A DNA stretch of 64,000 nucleotides from assembly GCA_963681505.1 (NCBI GenBank), contig OY811982.1:692693-756692 (forward strand), given 5' to 3'. A program made the position numbers and the translations under genes. The notes under the pieces were generated by a model. It was not told where the DNA came from. It ran no database searches and worked only from the letters and a program-made list of their open reading frames with translations. The stretch is from Eunapius fragilis. Taxonomy: Eukaryota > Porifera > Demospongiae > Spongillida > Spongillidae. How positions within the stretch are numbered: position 1 is the first letter of the stretch; each line of letters begins with the position of its first letter. Shown in pieces: positions 1 through 10,479 of the stretch.

Positions 1-21
1 ACAAAGTATTCTTCGTATTTT

Positions 22-360
22 TTGCTGTTTCAAAAAGAGATGCGCCTTCCTATTGACAATGAAATTATACCAAATGAGGAGTCACATGTTCACAGGAGAA
101 TGACCTCAATTGAAGCCCATTTAAGGACAAGGGAGAAACTTTATGAAGCCACTAGTTCATCCATACTGATTGCCCAATCAGAGCAGAAGGAATTGTATGA
201 TCGAAAACACATGCCAAATGTACTGCAGATTGGTACAAAAGAATTGAAAGAGAACACTCTTCAAAAACAACGCATAGGCGGTAAAATGGATGATCGTTGG
301 CTTGGTCCATACAGATATATTGGCAAAGGTGTGAGGAACAGTTATAAAGACAAAAGTTAA
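22..360 (+). pseudogene. Integrase-like transposase C-terminal segment with GPY motif
   Basis: This 112-codon open stretch runs to a stop at 358-360 and enters from outside the window. It contains a typical integrase linker (SEQKELYDRK, around residues 53-62) and then WLGPYRYIGKG (residues about 93-103). The latter matches the GPY/F module of Gypsy integrases and Ginger1 transposases. That module lies C-terminal to the DDE core and is thought to help target DNA binding. The catalytic acidic residues are not in the window, so only the tail can be assigned. The reading frame breaks just after the GPY module. Confidence 0.6.
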
Positions 361-423
361 TATTAAAAGCTTGAAAGTTTACAAATGAGAATGATTTGCA
401 TGCAATGATGAATAAAGAAGCAG

Positions 424-747
424 ATGCTAAAAGTAATGACAATGATGAAGCTGAAACAGATTCTAGAAATCCAGTATCGCACATGTAATGAAGAAACTTC
501 ATTACGCAAAGTGTGTGGTTGGAGTTTTGTAATCGTGAATGATGACCTTGAGGCCCAGTTTCAGGACTTTAAAAGAAAGTATTCAGGTTTCGATTACAGC
601 TTTGATGAGGCAGTTGAAAATTTGAGATTATGGTGGAATGCATTTGGAGACAAAGCAGAAATAACAGCTGTTAGCATTTTTGAAAAGCACTATTTACAGA
701 TGTATTCAATTAACTTGATGACTTCTGCCAGTGGGTGTATCATGTGA
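424..747 (+). pseudogene. Linker region of the Ginger1-like transposase, unrecognised
   Basis: This 107-codon open stretch lies between the integrase tail and the protease. It shows no motif I can name. It is moderately rich in aromatic and acidic residues (GFDYSFDEAVENLRLWW near the middle). Its position suggests it is the linker of the same decayed protein rather than a separate gene. It starts out of frame with the upstream segment and ends 160 bases before the protease-like stretch. Confidence 0.35.
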
Positions 748-907
748 GGGAAAGAAGTATTGATAAAAAAATATGATATTTTAGAAGGTAAGCAAATTAA
801 TTACCTTCTTACGCAGCTGCAGTATCTGCAATACCTGAAAGCAGAGTTATACTATATTCCCAAAATGATCTCCAAGCTAAAATTACTACTTCAGGATTGC
901 CTCATTT

Positions 908-1500
908 ATGACATCTAAAAGAAGAAAAAAACGTCAAGGAGTCCATATGATTAAAAATAGCTACGAAAAGCACAAAGAAATTCTTATATCAGAAACTGGA
1001 TGGCTTGATGATAGCATTGTTATTGCAGCACAGTATATGCTCCAAATGCACTATAGTATTCCTGGGCTGCAAAATACCTTATTGGGCTACAGTTTGACAT
1101 ATGAAATCATGAGAAAAGAATTTATACATATACTGCATAATGATGATAACCATTGGGTGACAGTTTCAACAGTAGGTTAGAATCATCTCACATCAGTCTT
1201 TACGACAGCCTCCACTCCCCTCTTTCTAGTATTACTAAGGATCAGATATGCGCTTTTTTTACAGATAAACCATTCAATGCTGTACAATTCAGTAATGGAG
1301 AATAGCAATGTAATAGTTTTGACTGCAGCGTATATGCTATAACATTTGCTACAAGTTCATGCTGTGGTGAGGATGTATCGAGCATTAAGTACAACAACAA
1401 AGAGATGAGAAAACACCTATATAATTGCTTAGAAACGCCACGTTTCCAAGCATGCAAAGAGGCAAAAGAAACCCTCTGGCAGAAGAAACAATTCCAGTTT
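908..1500 (+). pseudogene. Ulp1-like (C48 family) cysteine protease domain
   Basis: The first part (908-1180) reads TGWLDDSIVIAAQYML, then HNDDNHWVTVS, with the presumptive catalytic His at 1151-1153 followed by Trp, as in Ulp1/SENP proteases. After a frame change the sequence continues with a Gln-Cys region and FDCSVYAITFAT. The candidate nucleophile Cys there is at 1324-1326. It then runs into NNKEMRKHLYNCLE, the usual end of such domains in transposon-encoded ULP proteins. At least one stop and one frameshift interrupt the domain, so it is not expected to be active. In its family it would cleave ubiquitin-like proteins or process the transposase. Confidence 0.55.
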
Positions 1501-1648
1501 ACTGCTACTGTCGAATGAGAGAAAAAAGAGGCTATGATAGAATGCTGTGCTTGTCAGAAGAGGTTTCATATAGAATGCGACAAATCTATATCAAAGAGAA
1601 GTTGTAAGAAGTCAAACTATATGTGGAAGTGCAAAAATTGTCAAGGCT
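1474..1648 (+). pseudogene. PHD-type zinc finger, C-terminal domain of the same element
   Basis: The segment opens with ETIPVYCYCRM. After a one-frame jump near 1525 it continues with MIECCACQKRFHIEC and ends with MWKCKNCQG and a stop at 1648-1650. The cysteine/histidine spacing (C-x-C, C-x2-C, H-x2-C, C-x2-C) is that of a PHD finger. Such fingers read histone tails and occur at the C-terminus of some Ginger1 transposases. The frameshift shows it is not translated intact here. Confidence 0.6.
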
Positions 1649-1655
1649 GATTCAG

Positions 1656-1723
1656 AAATGGGTTCAAGAACAATAGATATGAACATTTACACTGTCTCAT
1701 ATCTATTGTTCTTGAACCCATTT
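1656..1723. repeat. 27-bp perfect hairpin
   Basis: Bases 1656-1682 are the exact reverse complement of 1697-1723, with a 14-nt loop. It lies just after the PHD finger stop codon. It could be a subterminal structure of the Ginger-like element or a small fold-back insertion. Confidence 0.85.
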
Positions 1724-2040
1724 AAATGTTGAATTCAGTGAGAACATGTTTTCTTTAGTTTTGTTTGTATTTTGTACTGGAATGAATGTCACCACCGTGA
1801 AAATTAAGTGCGTTTAATGATTGTCATGTAGCGTATACTCAGAGCTTATATATACCCATAATATATCAATAAAAATTCGATATATTTGCGGAAACAAATT
1901 CAGCTATTAGTGTATGCACGTGCCCACGTCGTTACTGATGTGTCACAACAAGAGACACACCTGCCCTAACGTCAAATACCGACTAACATGCGCTTATAAT
2001 TAATCAAACTCGTTAGGTGGAATTAAGAGGGAGGAGGCAG
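1724..2040. other. No gene seen; AT-rich spacer
   Basis: I see no coding pattern or recognisable repeat in this AT-rich stretch. Confidence 0.5.
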
Positions 2041-2195
2041 GCGGGGTCCCTAATTCTACGAAGGGGTCCCCAATTATCCAGAGATTTAGGGACGGGGGGA
2101 CCCCAAATCTCCGTAGATTTAGGGCCGGGGGTCCCCAATTCTACGGAGATTTAGGGCCGGGGATCCCTAGTTCTATGGGTCCCTAGTTCTACGTG
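2041..2195. repeat. Short tandem repeat of a GATTTAGGG / GGGTCCC unit
   Basis: About four degenerate copies of a 30-50 bp unit are visible. The common parts are 'agatttaggg', 'ccgggg(g)tcccc' and 'agttctac'. The array is imperfect and has no coding capacity. Confidence 0.6.
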
Positions 2196-2633
2196 TCACC
2201 GGCAATCAGCCGATACGGTTGGCCTGACCGTATCCGCCAGAAAAATGCATGACGTAATACTGGTCGCGAATCACTAAACCGCCAGTATAATAACCGGGAA
2301 CCGTAAAAGATTAATACGGTATACAGTTTGCAGTACTCGTGATCGGAGCCTGTCATGCAGGACCAGCATGGAGATGTGAACAACCAGAGATAATGTATTA
2401 TCTCTGGAACAACTCAGCAAGAGCAGCCAAAAGCCTGCCCCTGCCAGTGAGGTGTTGCTACTGACAAGCACATGCATTCATGTGATTACATCATTTTACA
2501 TGTGTATGCCAGTTTGGTGAACACTATATAAAAGCACATGCATTGATTTTTCTTGATATTGCCGTTTGTGCGCAGGGATCTATTACAGACCATATATACG
2601 TTGGCGCTAGCGCTTAAGTCCTCAGTCTTCCGG

Positions 2634-3116
2634 ATGGAGCAATCTGCAGGACCCAGATCTGAATCAGATGACATATCAGTCAGTGGTGCGGGAGAGCCTC
2701 CTGCTGCTAAGAAAGTGAAACAGTGCGGCCCTACTAGTGCAGTACTGAAACCTGCTGACGTTAAGGGTACATTCCATCCTTCTGGTCCTAAGTTTTTGAA
2801 CGTGTGGCTGTGGAAGCACTATAAGCTCTCTCCTCGCGCTAACTGTGACAAATGGGCTTTGTGTGCTTTATGCCAAAAGGAAGGTGAAACCGTTGGATTC
2901 CTCGCAGTGATGGGTCTACTACAAGGATGTAAAAACATCTGATTGATGTTCATAACTCTCAAGTACCTGGCTGTATTCCAGCTTACAGTGCGCCCTCTGC
3001 ATGAGAGAGTATTCTCACAGCTAAAACTGATCATGGAAAGAAAAAGATGGCGCATGAATGGAGGAAGGGTGGAAAGAGTCATCGTTCTTCGATGTAACAA
3101 AAACTTAAACGTATAA
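2634..3116 (+). pseudogene. Internally deleted hAT transposase: BED-finger N-terminus joined to hATC C-terminus
   Basis: An ATG at 2634 opens a 103-codon frame. Near residues 64-89 it contains FLNVWLWKHY, then CDKWALCALCQKEG, which resembles the start of a BED-type zinc finger. After a stop at 2940-2942 another frame (2991-3116) gives HERVFSQLKLIMERKRWRMN and then RVERVIVLRCN. This is the hAT C-terminal dimerisation motif (E-R-x-FS ... R ... V-x-L). The whole catalytic middle of about 450 residues is missing, so this is a deletion derivative. A TATA-like 'tatataaaag' lies at 2525-2534. Related GC-rich motifs at 2310-2350 and 4850-4885 may be element ends, but I could not define TIRs. Confidence 0.55.
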
Positions 3117-3176
3117 CCTAACTTTTCAACTTATAAAAGCAGGCTATTTAAATTATTGTTCATGTGTGTTTATTAA

Positions 3177-4716
3177 CCTTTAATCTTCAACCGTCGTAGA
3201 TCTAGGACGATCGTCCTAGATCTAGGACGCTAACTAAGCTGCTGAAAATAAGGAACGCCTGTTTTGAAAATTCTGAAACAGCTATGCCTTATCTAGATAA
3301 GTCTATGCTACTTAGAAATGGTTTTTCTCTATTATGTTTTATCTTGCGTCACGAGATAAAAGCATCCAAACGTTGCGCATCCATCAATTTGCGGGCATTA
3401 CCGCGAAAATGGGAAAGAACTTCGCCGTCGATGCAATTTTTTTCAAGATATTACGTACAAATAATTTGCATTTTTCTCCGCTAGCTCAAATTTACTCAGT
3501 TTCAGAGGTTCAGAAGTTGTTTAATTCCCACAATGATTTGATGAATTCACCATTCCTTGGTATCCATACATCCATTGATTTGCCCCAATGTTGTTGCCAT
3601 GCCTATCATTGCATGATACACCAGGTTTAAGTAATTGTAAATATGCTGCTGGGTATCTAAGGAGAATTGATTCCCCCGGAGCAGGATCAATATGAATTTC
3701 CTTCAAATGAAAACTACATCAACTTTACTTGGGTGCACAACCTGCCATTTGAAATGCTTCTATGTGTTGGTTGAAGCAATGTTTTTTTTAACACAATAGT
3801 ACCAGTTTTCCATACTTGCTTTGTCTATCAGTGATAAAAATACACCTTAGCCACTAGCAACATTGAATAACATTGTAATACATCTGTAATTGTATTCATT
3901 ACATTCCAACAATATTTGATATCATTTAACTAACATATGTAAGCAAAAAATGCATGCAAATCATTTATGGTGCTGGTATTGTCAGATATCTGTTTTTCAT
4001 ATTTTCATAAGTGAGAAAGAGTTAAATCCTAATTTTTGTACAGAATATACATATATATATATTACATTAGATTACTGCTTTTTAAAAATGTTTATTAAAG
4101 TCCATGTTTAACTCTTTATAAATAACTACATAATTAATTCATAAAACTTGCATATTAAAATCACAACATGTAATTGGTTAATTAATTTGAGGAGAGAGCT
4201 CTAACTAGCAGAACCATACAGGATTGGATCTGGCTAGGTCAATTATAAAAATTCTCCTCCTGAATGCTAATTTTGCTCGTCATGTAAATGGCATCATTTA
4301 TAAATGTCACTCAAACCTAATTCATCACACATAGGGATTGGAGCATAAAGTATGCATAAATCATGAATGCAGTTATAAAGCAGTGTTATACTAATTTAAA
4401 TATGTGTTCCCCTGAAAAAGAGCACATATGGGTGTGAAGTTACAAGCAAACAAAGAAACCGATTCATTGTCTCCACTTTATTCACCAATTTTTGCAATTA
4501 ACTCATTTTGCTGCAGTAATATTAGAAAATAAATGAATTGTTAAAGAGCGTTCTTCTTAACTAATATTTATCCAAATATATGATTGGAGACCATAATAAA
4601 ATATTAAGTTCGAAACTACAATGTTTAATTTCAAAGCTGTAATATGGTGCATGGTCCTAGATCTAGGACCGCTAACGGTCTAGATCTAGGACCATGCACT
4701 GCCTGGAGATTAAAGG
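3177..4716. mobile_element. Non-autonomous piggyBac-type element with TTAA target duplication
   Basis: The sequence TTAA (3173-3176) is followed by CCTTTAATCT. At the other end AGATTAAAGG is followed by TTAA (4717-4720). TTAA target duplication with termini starting CCY is characteristic of piggyBac elements. Just inside both ends are paired palindromes built on CCTAGATCTAGG (3193-3232 and 4653-4694). The 1,540-bp interior is AT-rich and shows no transposase, so the element would depend on an outside transposase. ORFs near 3284-3630 resemble nothing I know. Confidence 0.7.
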
Positions 4717-4919
4717 TTAATATACATGTAAGTATTATTTATCAAACACTCAAGCATCTGGTTCGTCCGTAAACGTCTAGATTTTACCGGTAACCGTCAA
4801 CTTTGACAGGATGGGTCAGCTATCATCCACGAGTGTGACCGGGATGATCCGGTATACGGTTCGCAGTGATCGTGACCGGATCGATCGCGGCTGACCGCGG
4901 CAACACTGGTGATAACTAC

Positions 4920-5480
4920 CGCTGGAGCCACCCATCCAGAAAACGCTTGAATGGAATGGCATGCATGCATTTACCATGTTTCTTGTAATAGCAGGGTATT
5001 TTCAATGTCACGGTGATTAAGGCAGCTTGCATATTTCTCCAGTAGCTTACACCCAGGCAACAAAAGTGGCATAAAAGTGCTGCAACAGCCCATACATGTA
5101 AACCACCTACGCATGTAGATACACCCATGAAGTTCATGTACGTGTAGAAACATGTATGTTCATCACTTTTGCCCACAGGCCATATCACGTGCACAAGATG
5201 CACATAAAGGACGTACATGTACTTTATGTGTGTATCTACTCAGCATGCATGTTTAATATGAAGGTGGTTTACATGAATGCATGGGTTGCTGCAGCTTATT
5301 TATGCCACTTTAGTTGTCTGGGTGTTAGCTGCTGAAGAAATATTCAAGCTGCCTTAATCACCGTGGACATAGAAAATACCATGCTATAAAAGAAAACCGC
5401 CATTTCGTTCAGGTGTTTTCTCCTCAGCTAATAGTTTTTAATACATGCACATTATTTTTCTGGGATGATGGGTGGTTTAC
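4920..5480. repeat. Fold-back (long inverted repeat) element
   Basis: A left arm at about 4930-5150 is matched, inverted, by a right arm at about 5230-5450. For example 'cacggtgattaaggcagctt' near 5011 pairs with 'gctgccttaatcaccgtg' near 5348. Arm identity is roughly 80-85% by eye. The centre is near 5200. No coding capacity was seen. Confidence 0.7.
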
Positions 5481-5510
5481 ATAAACCGCCGTCTAATAAG
5501 ATTCCATGTA

Positions 5511-7046
5511 GGGCCTGTCACGAAATATTTGGTCCGGGTCAAAATTTGGTCCGCCCCTGCCACGAACGGTCCTACGCAAAGCGCATGCATTTAGAAATGT
5601 GAAAGCACATGCAATTGCATCAGAGAATACTAGAGAGATGTGTGCAGATGAAAACAAAGACCTATTCTGAATACCAACAACGAAATACAGAGTCACCACA
5701 CAACCTGTATGCTTCACTTTAATCACCATCAACCTCTGATACATTATTTTGTCCATCTCCTGACATAGATCACCTGCATTAGGTAACCCATGCATCACAA
5801 TGATCAGCTAGCTGCGTCTCTATCACTTACAAACGATGAGCCTATACATTAGCTTTTTCTTAATTCCTAGCTAGCTATGGCTACTGCAATGGATGCAACA
5901 TTTACTGCATGTACTGCAAGAACTTCAGTATTCATAAAGAATTAAGCCTAAGCATTCTCCATGCAGAATTTTTTCCTAGGGAGGAAACTAAATTCAACAA
6001 AGTGAAATACTTTTTGTTTTTGATAAACTGATGCGACAAAATAGTAATAATTGAAGGAGAAAGTTATGTTCCTCTGCATGGCTCGAAAAGATGAAGTCCA
6101 ACACTGCATGGGTATCATGCATGGGGCTGACAACAGAAGATTATAAAATGATTACAATTAAAGTGCATGGTGATCAGATTGTAGATGCTGGTCAGAATCT
6201 TCATATACATGATGATGAAGAAATATATATGACTATGTGATAGTGCATCAGGTGGCGCATCTAGTTCACTGCATGTTAAACCAGATTGCAAACATTGTTT
6301 GCACTCCGTCCATGTAAGCAAGATTATGATGACTGTGAGCTATTTGCAATAGCATCTCCTATACGTTGTTGGCTAAAGGAGTATACATGTAGCTGTCTAT
6401 GACTAAAGGCAGTGCAGTGAGGAAACAATTGGTTGGAAGCCTTGAGAAGCATAATATTACTGCATCCTATACGATCGATAAGACACCATGGATCAATCAA
6501 AATTGAGGCACTCAGCAAATATGCAAATACACTGTTGAAGCATGCAGTTGTCATTGTGCATGCATGGAACTGTACGGTTTATGCGTGTCATTATCTTCAG
6601 CTTCCCAACAGTGGGTTTGTGTCTTGAATCCATTCACATGCATACTGCATCAGTGCTCTGACCGATTTTTTTTTGCATGCATGTTTATCATGCATGTTTC
6701 ACTTTTAGCAATAGTTGAAGTAATATACGATATTGTACACGGTAGCAACATTAGGTCCCGGACCAAATATCGCTGCCACATTTGGTCCGGGACCAAATAT
6801 GGCAGCCATACTTGGTCCTACCGGACAGAATATGGCTGCCATATTTGGTCCTGGCATTATATGGCATGGTGGGACCGTATATGACAGCCACATTATGTCC
6901 GGTAGGACCAAACATGGCTGCCATATTGGGTCCCGGACCAAATGTGGCTGCCATATTTGGTCCCGGACCAAATATGGCTGCCATTAGTGCCATAATTGGT
7001 CCGCCGGACAATCTTTGAGTAGGACATTTTTTGCCGTGACAGGCCT
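5511..7046. mobile_element. Non-autonomous TIR element with palindromic subterminal repeats
   Basis: The ends are GGCCTGTCACG (5512-5522) and its reverse complement CGTGACAGGCC (7035-7045). The right subterminal region (6745-7010) carries about ten units built from 'tttggtccgggaccaaat' and 'atggctgccat'. The left end carries two shorter copies (5528-5552). Such clustered palindromes often act as transposase-binding sites. Reading frames through this region only reflect the repeats. The middle (5570-6740) has no recognisable gene. No clear target duplication was found. Confidence 0.6.
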
Positions 7047-7047
7047 C

Positions 7048-7730
7048 GTGAACTCATTAGCGGGGGTTGCAGTGATCAATCGGATTGAGTCACACAAAGA
7101 ACACTAACCCTGGCCTAACACTACAATGAATAGGGCTTATTATAGCAATGTGTGTGCTGTTACTTTTCGCAATATGTGAGCCGTAGTCCTGTCGAAAAAA
7201 ATGCCACTCAAAAATTCCGACCGTAAGGTGTAAAATGCTCTGTCCAAATTCCATTTTTAACCGTCATGATAGTTTAATTTGGTCCAACGCACAAGGAAGC
7301 GGCGGAAGATGAGGAAAGGCCAGACACACATATTGGAAGTGGAGAAGACGCAACAGCTAAGCACGAAGGTTCGAGAGCAACACCCATACGTTGCTGGAGT
7401 TGCTGGATTGCTAAAGACGACAACGAAGCAGCCACGTTAGCGATGCCTGCTGCTACGGTGACCTTGGGTCTGGAAGTCTTCGATTGTCTGTTTTGTGGCC
7501 AATTAGGACGATGGGACCTCATAGTTTGTCATAATAGACCATACTGTTGGTTTACTGACCGTTGCCTGGCAGTATGTGATGTAAAATGCTGGCATCGTTT
7601 TGTGAAATCAGAAACTGCCTAAAAATGCCGTGGTTGGGGTTACTACCGGATGTACTATCAGATTCCTCTTTCGTAAAGGTCCTAGCTCTCTCTCTCCATA
7701 TAATCACGTTCTCCGTACACGCCCACTACA
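7048..7730. other. No gene recognised
   Basis: An 82-codon minus-strand frame (7274-7522) is low-complexity Ala/Ser-rich and resembles nothing I know. I see no repeat structure. Confidence 0.4.
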
Positions 7731-8260
7731 CAGAATCATTCTCTTTAATCATTGCGCAACATCAATATCACTTAAAAGAAATCCCATATATACCGCACGG
7801 GCAGATACAGGGGGGGGGGGGGGGGGGGGAACTGTCACGATACGAAAAGCGGGGCGCGCTNNNNNNNNNNNNNNNNNNNNNNNNNNNNNNNNNNNNNNNN
7901 NNNNNNNNNNNNNNNNNNNNNNNNNNNNNNNNNNNNNNNNNNNNNNNNNNNNNNNNNNNNNNNNNNNNNNNNNNNNNNNNNNNNNNNNNNNNNNNNNNNN
8001 NNNNNNNNNNNNNNNNNNNNNNNNNNNNNNNNNNNNNNNNNNNNNNNNNNNNNNNNNNNNAGCTCCCTCCATAATCCACGTTCGCGCCCGCTCCATGCAC
8101 AGAATCATTCTCTTTAATCATTGCGCAACGTCAATATCACAAAACAAATCCCATATATACCGCACGGGGGGGAACAGAGGGGGGGGGGGGGGGGGGGGGG
8201 GGACTGCTTAGCGGAAGAGGGGGAGGTACCCCGCTTATCGTATCGAGCCTGTAGCGACCC
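7731..8260. repeat. Direct duplication with poly-G runs flanking the assembly gap
   Basis: A segment starting 'agaatcattctctttaatca' occurs at 7732 and again at 8101. It continues through 'cccatatataccgcacgg' into a long poly-G run in both copies (7811-7830 and about 8179-8202). The copies are on either side of the N gap. This may be a real tandem duplication, or two alleles placed end to end. Confidence 0.75.
7861..8060. other. Assembly gap of 200 N
   Basis: Exactly 200 unknown bases, probably of estimated or arbitrary length. The gap sits between two poly-G-containing repeat copies, a known cause of assembly breaks. Confidence 0.99.
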
Positions 8261-9085
8261 GCGCCCACCACTAGTACAACACATATCACGAAATGCTAAT
8301 GCTCCACACCTTTCCAATCAAAAATATAGACCCGGCGCGATGCTTACCTTCAGTGTAACCGAAGGAGGCAACCCCAATAGCTATACCGAGTAGAATGATG
8401 TGACTAAGCTTCAGTGGCTCTTCGCCGGCTCCTATTACCATCATGATTGATTATATAGAATGAATCACTTTTCTTTCAAAAAATGGGAAGTCTGGTGTCG
8501 CGCGCGCTGTGTATATAGTGAAATAATAATACATTATATACCCCACGCTAATGGTGCCACGTGATCTATGGCATCTCGATCACATTGCAAGAAATTGTGT
8601 CGAAACTCTGATTTCCCCGTTAAACACAACGGACTAATTAATAGTTTAATTATTATCGCCTGGTAATAATGTAATGGAAGCTATATCTATATCCCTGTCG
8701 CATAACTATTAAGTGCATCGTTCTAACCACGACGCAGCGCTACCATCGCTTAACTTGATTTCGAAAACAATTCTAATCTTGGCAGTGCATGCGTTCCTTT
8801 TGAAGTTAATTACACAAGGACCATTTGTACGAGCCGTTTATTCATATTGAGTCTTATTGACCTAAACTACAGCCCCGTATCCGGCACAGGCGGGAAGGGG
8901 GGGTTCGGAGGGGGAGGGGGGGGGGGGTGTCGGAGCCGACCGCCCACTTCACGCAGTATCATCGAAATATAATCCTACACCAAAGGTTAAAGATTCAGTT
9001 CTATATCTGCTTTCTGTTATCACATGGAAAGTTTTAGAACTATATAACTAAGGTTACCGGTCAGTAATACTTATTAAGATTCCTA
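8261..9085. other. No gene seen; one G-rich tract
   Basis: No coding signal. A purine-rich G tract lies at 8892-8931. Confidence 0.5.
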
Positions 9086-9089
9086 CTCA

Positions 9090-9155
9090 TCCTTGGCTTC
9101 ACCGCACACACACTAAGAACCACACACAAACACACGCTGTTAAGTCCACAAACCA

Positions 9156-9210
<55 letters not shown>

Positions 9211-9750
9211 TTCAGTCCTCATCAGGCACACTTCACTGCACACATGTATATCCATCCCACACTAAACACACACTGTTCAGTCTACTACATTCCCAACAGT
9301 GCAGTTTTTAGCCCAACAAACACATGCACAAGCACACACACATTGTTCAATCCTCCTTAGACACCACACACTACATATGTACTGTGCAGTCCACCACACT
9401 AAGCATGCGCTGTACAATACATTTACGCACACATATGCATACTAGAGACATATCGACATGCAGGAACATAGCAATACACCTACGCACCAGGACGGAGTAC
9501 AACACCTACAAAACAAGGGCACACTTACACACCAGGGACACACCAAAGCACCATACAGGGACACACCCACACATAGGGACCCTCCTATACATGGACACAA
9601 CTACACTGTAGAGACAAACCACCTATAAACTCCAAACCTACACACCAAAGGGCACACCTACACACAGGGAGACATCTGCACACCAGGGACACACCTACAT
9701 GCTAGGAACATATCTACCCACTACACCTGAACAGTGTGTGTGTGTTAGAG
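9090..9750. repeat. CA-rich arrays: (CA)n plus degenerate CACACTGTTCAGTCC and ACACACCAGGGACA units
   Basis: A pure (CA)n microsatellite (about 9157-9208) is surrounded by degenerate units. One carries 'actgttcagtcc'; a second type carries 'acaccagggacac' (about 9520-9710). ORFs in this stretch are artefacts of the repeats. Confidence 0.85.
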
Positions 9751-9758
9751 TGAGAGTC

Positions 9759-9996
9759 TTCTACGACCTTGTCATGTGCTACAAGATCTATTATAACCTG
9801 GTTGATACACGTTTTGAGAGTTTTTTCACCAAACCGGCTAGGCCGTATTCCATCCGAGGTCATCCTTGCGATCCAAACATTTACCCCATCATGCATTCCG
9901 AGCGCATTTTTTCATGAACGTGTGATACCTATATGGAACCACTTACCCCAAGATGTTGTCACTTCATTGAACATTACAGTTTTTCGTACCTGACTT
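9759..9996 (+). pseudogene. 3' end of a non-LTR retrotransposon (LINE) reverse transcriptase ORF
   Basis: One frame (from 9759) gives a tract ending VMCYKIYYNLVDTRFESFF and RGHPC. After a frame change near 9905 another frame gives FFHERVIPIWNHLPQDVV and then ITVFRT. The order 'MCYKI...NLVD...FF' then 'F..RVIPIWN.LP..VV' is the standard C-terminus of jockey/CR1/L2-clade RT proteins after the catalytic domain. The copy is strongly 5' truncated and frameshifted. Its 3' untranslated part probably runs to the 'tcaatcaaatcaaaatcaact' tail near 10115-10137. Confidence 0.65.
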
Positions 9997-10149
9997 AGTT
10001 CTGTTGACCTTTCACCCTTTTGTATGTTACATCCCTTCCATGTTTAAGCAGTTTGTAAGTGCACGTACACATCGTGCCACTACTTGCCTTTTTGCATGTG
10101 TGTTATATGTATGCAATCAATCAAATCAAAATCAACTGAATTGTGTGTG

Positions 10150-10392
10150 CATAGTGTGTAGATGGTTGCATGCATGTATGGACTGAACTGTGTGTGGGGA
10201 TGGGTGCATGTGTGCAGTGAGGTGTGTGAATGGTGTGTGTGTGGTCAGGACTAAACAGTGTTGTATGGTGTGGTGTGTGCAGATTGAATGGAGTAACAGT
10301 GCGTGGGTGTGTGCGGGCTGAAGTGATTGTGGTGTGTGTGTGTGTGAACTGAACAGTGCAGGTGTTTGAGTGTGTGTGTGTGTTTACGGTAA
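10150..10392. repeat. GT-rich array, inverted relative to 9090-9750
   Basis: Degenerate (GT)n units contain 'ggactgaactgtg', 'gaactgaacagtg' and 'aggactaaacagtg'. These are the reverse complement of the 'cactgttcagtcc' units on the other side of the LINE fragment. Confidence 0.75.
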
Positions 10393-10479
10393 ATCACCCT
10401 TCTGGATGCATGGTTTTTCTCCTCTTTCTAAATTCTATCTCTGAAGAGCTTCTATCAAATGGTCGTTAGTGTCTATTCT

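Larger units (their letters stand above)
1..1650 (+). mobile_element. Decayed Ginger1-type DNA transposon, 3' part
   Basis: Three domains follow one another on the plus strand: a Gypsy-integrase-like tail with a GPY motif, a C48/Ulp1-like cysteine protease and a PHD finger. From family knowledge, Ginger1 transposases are Gypsy-integrase-like proteins that carry extra C-terminal domains such as an OTU or Ulp1 protease. The order seen here fits that plan. The element is dead: several frame changes and stops separate the domains. The catalytic DDE core must lie upstream of the window. A Gypsy retrotransposon is less likely because no LTR, RT or polypurine tract follows the integrase tail. Confidence 0.6.

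Noticed and set aside
3284..3630. 98-codon ORF as a piggyBac transposase
   Set aside because: It contains none of the piggyBac catalytic aspartate motifs and is too short.
7586..8393. ORFs of 90-193 codons across the gap
   Set aside because: They include N-derived unknown residues and poly-G glycine/proline runs.
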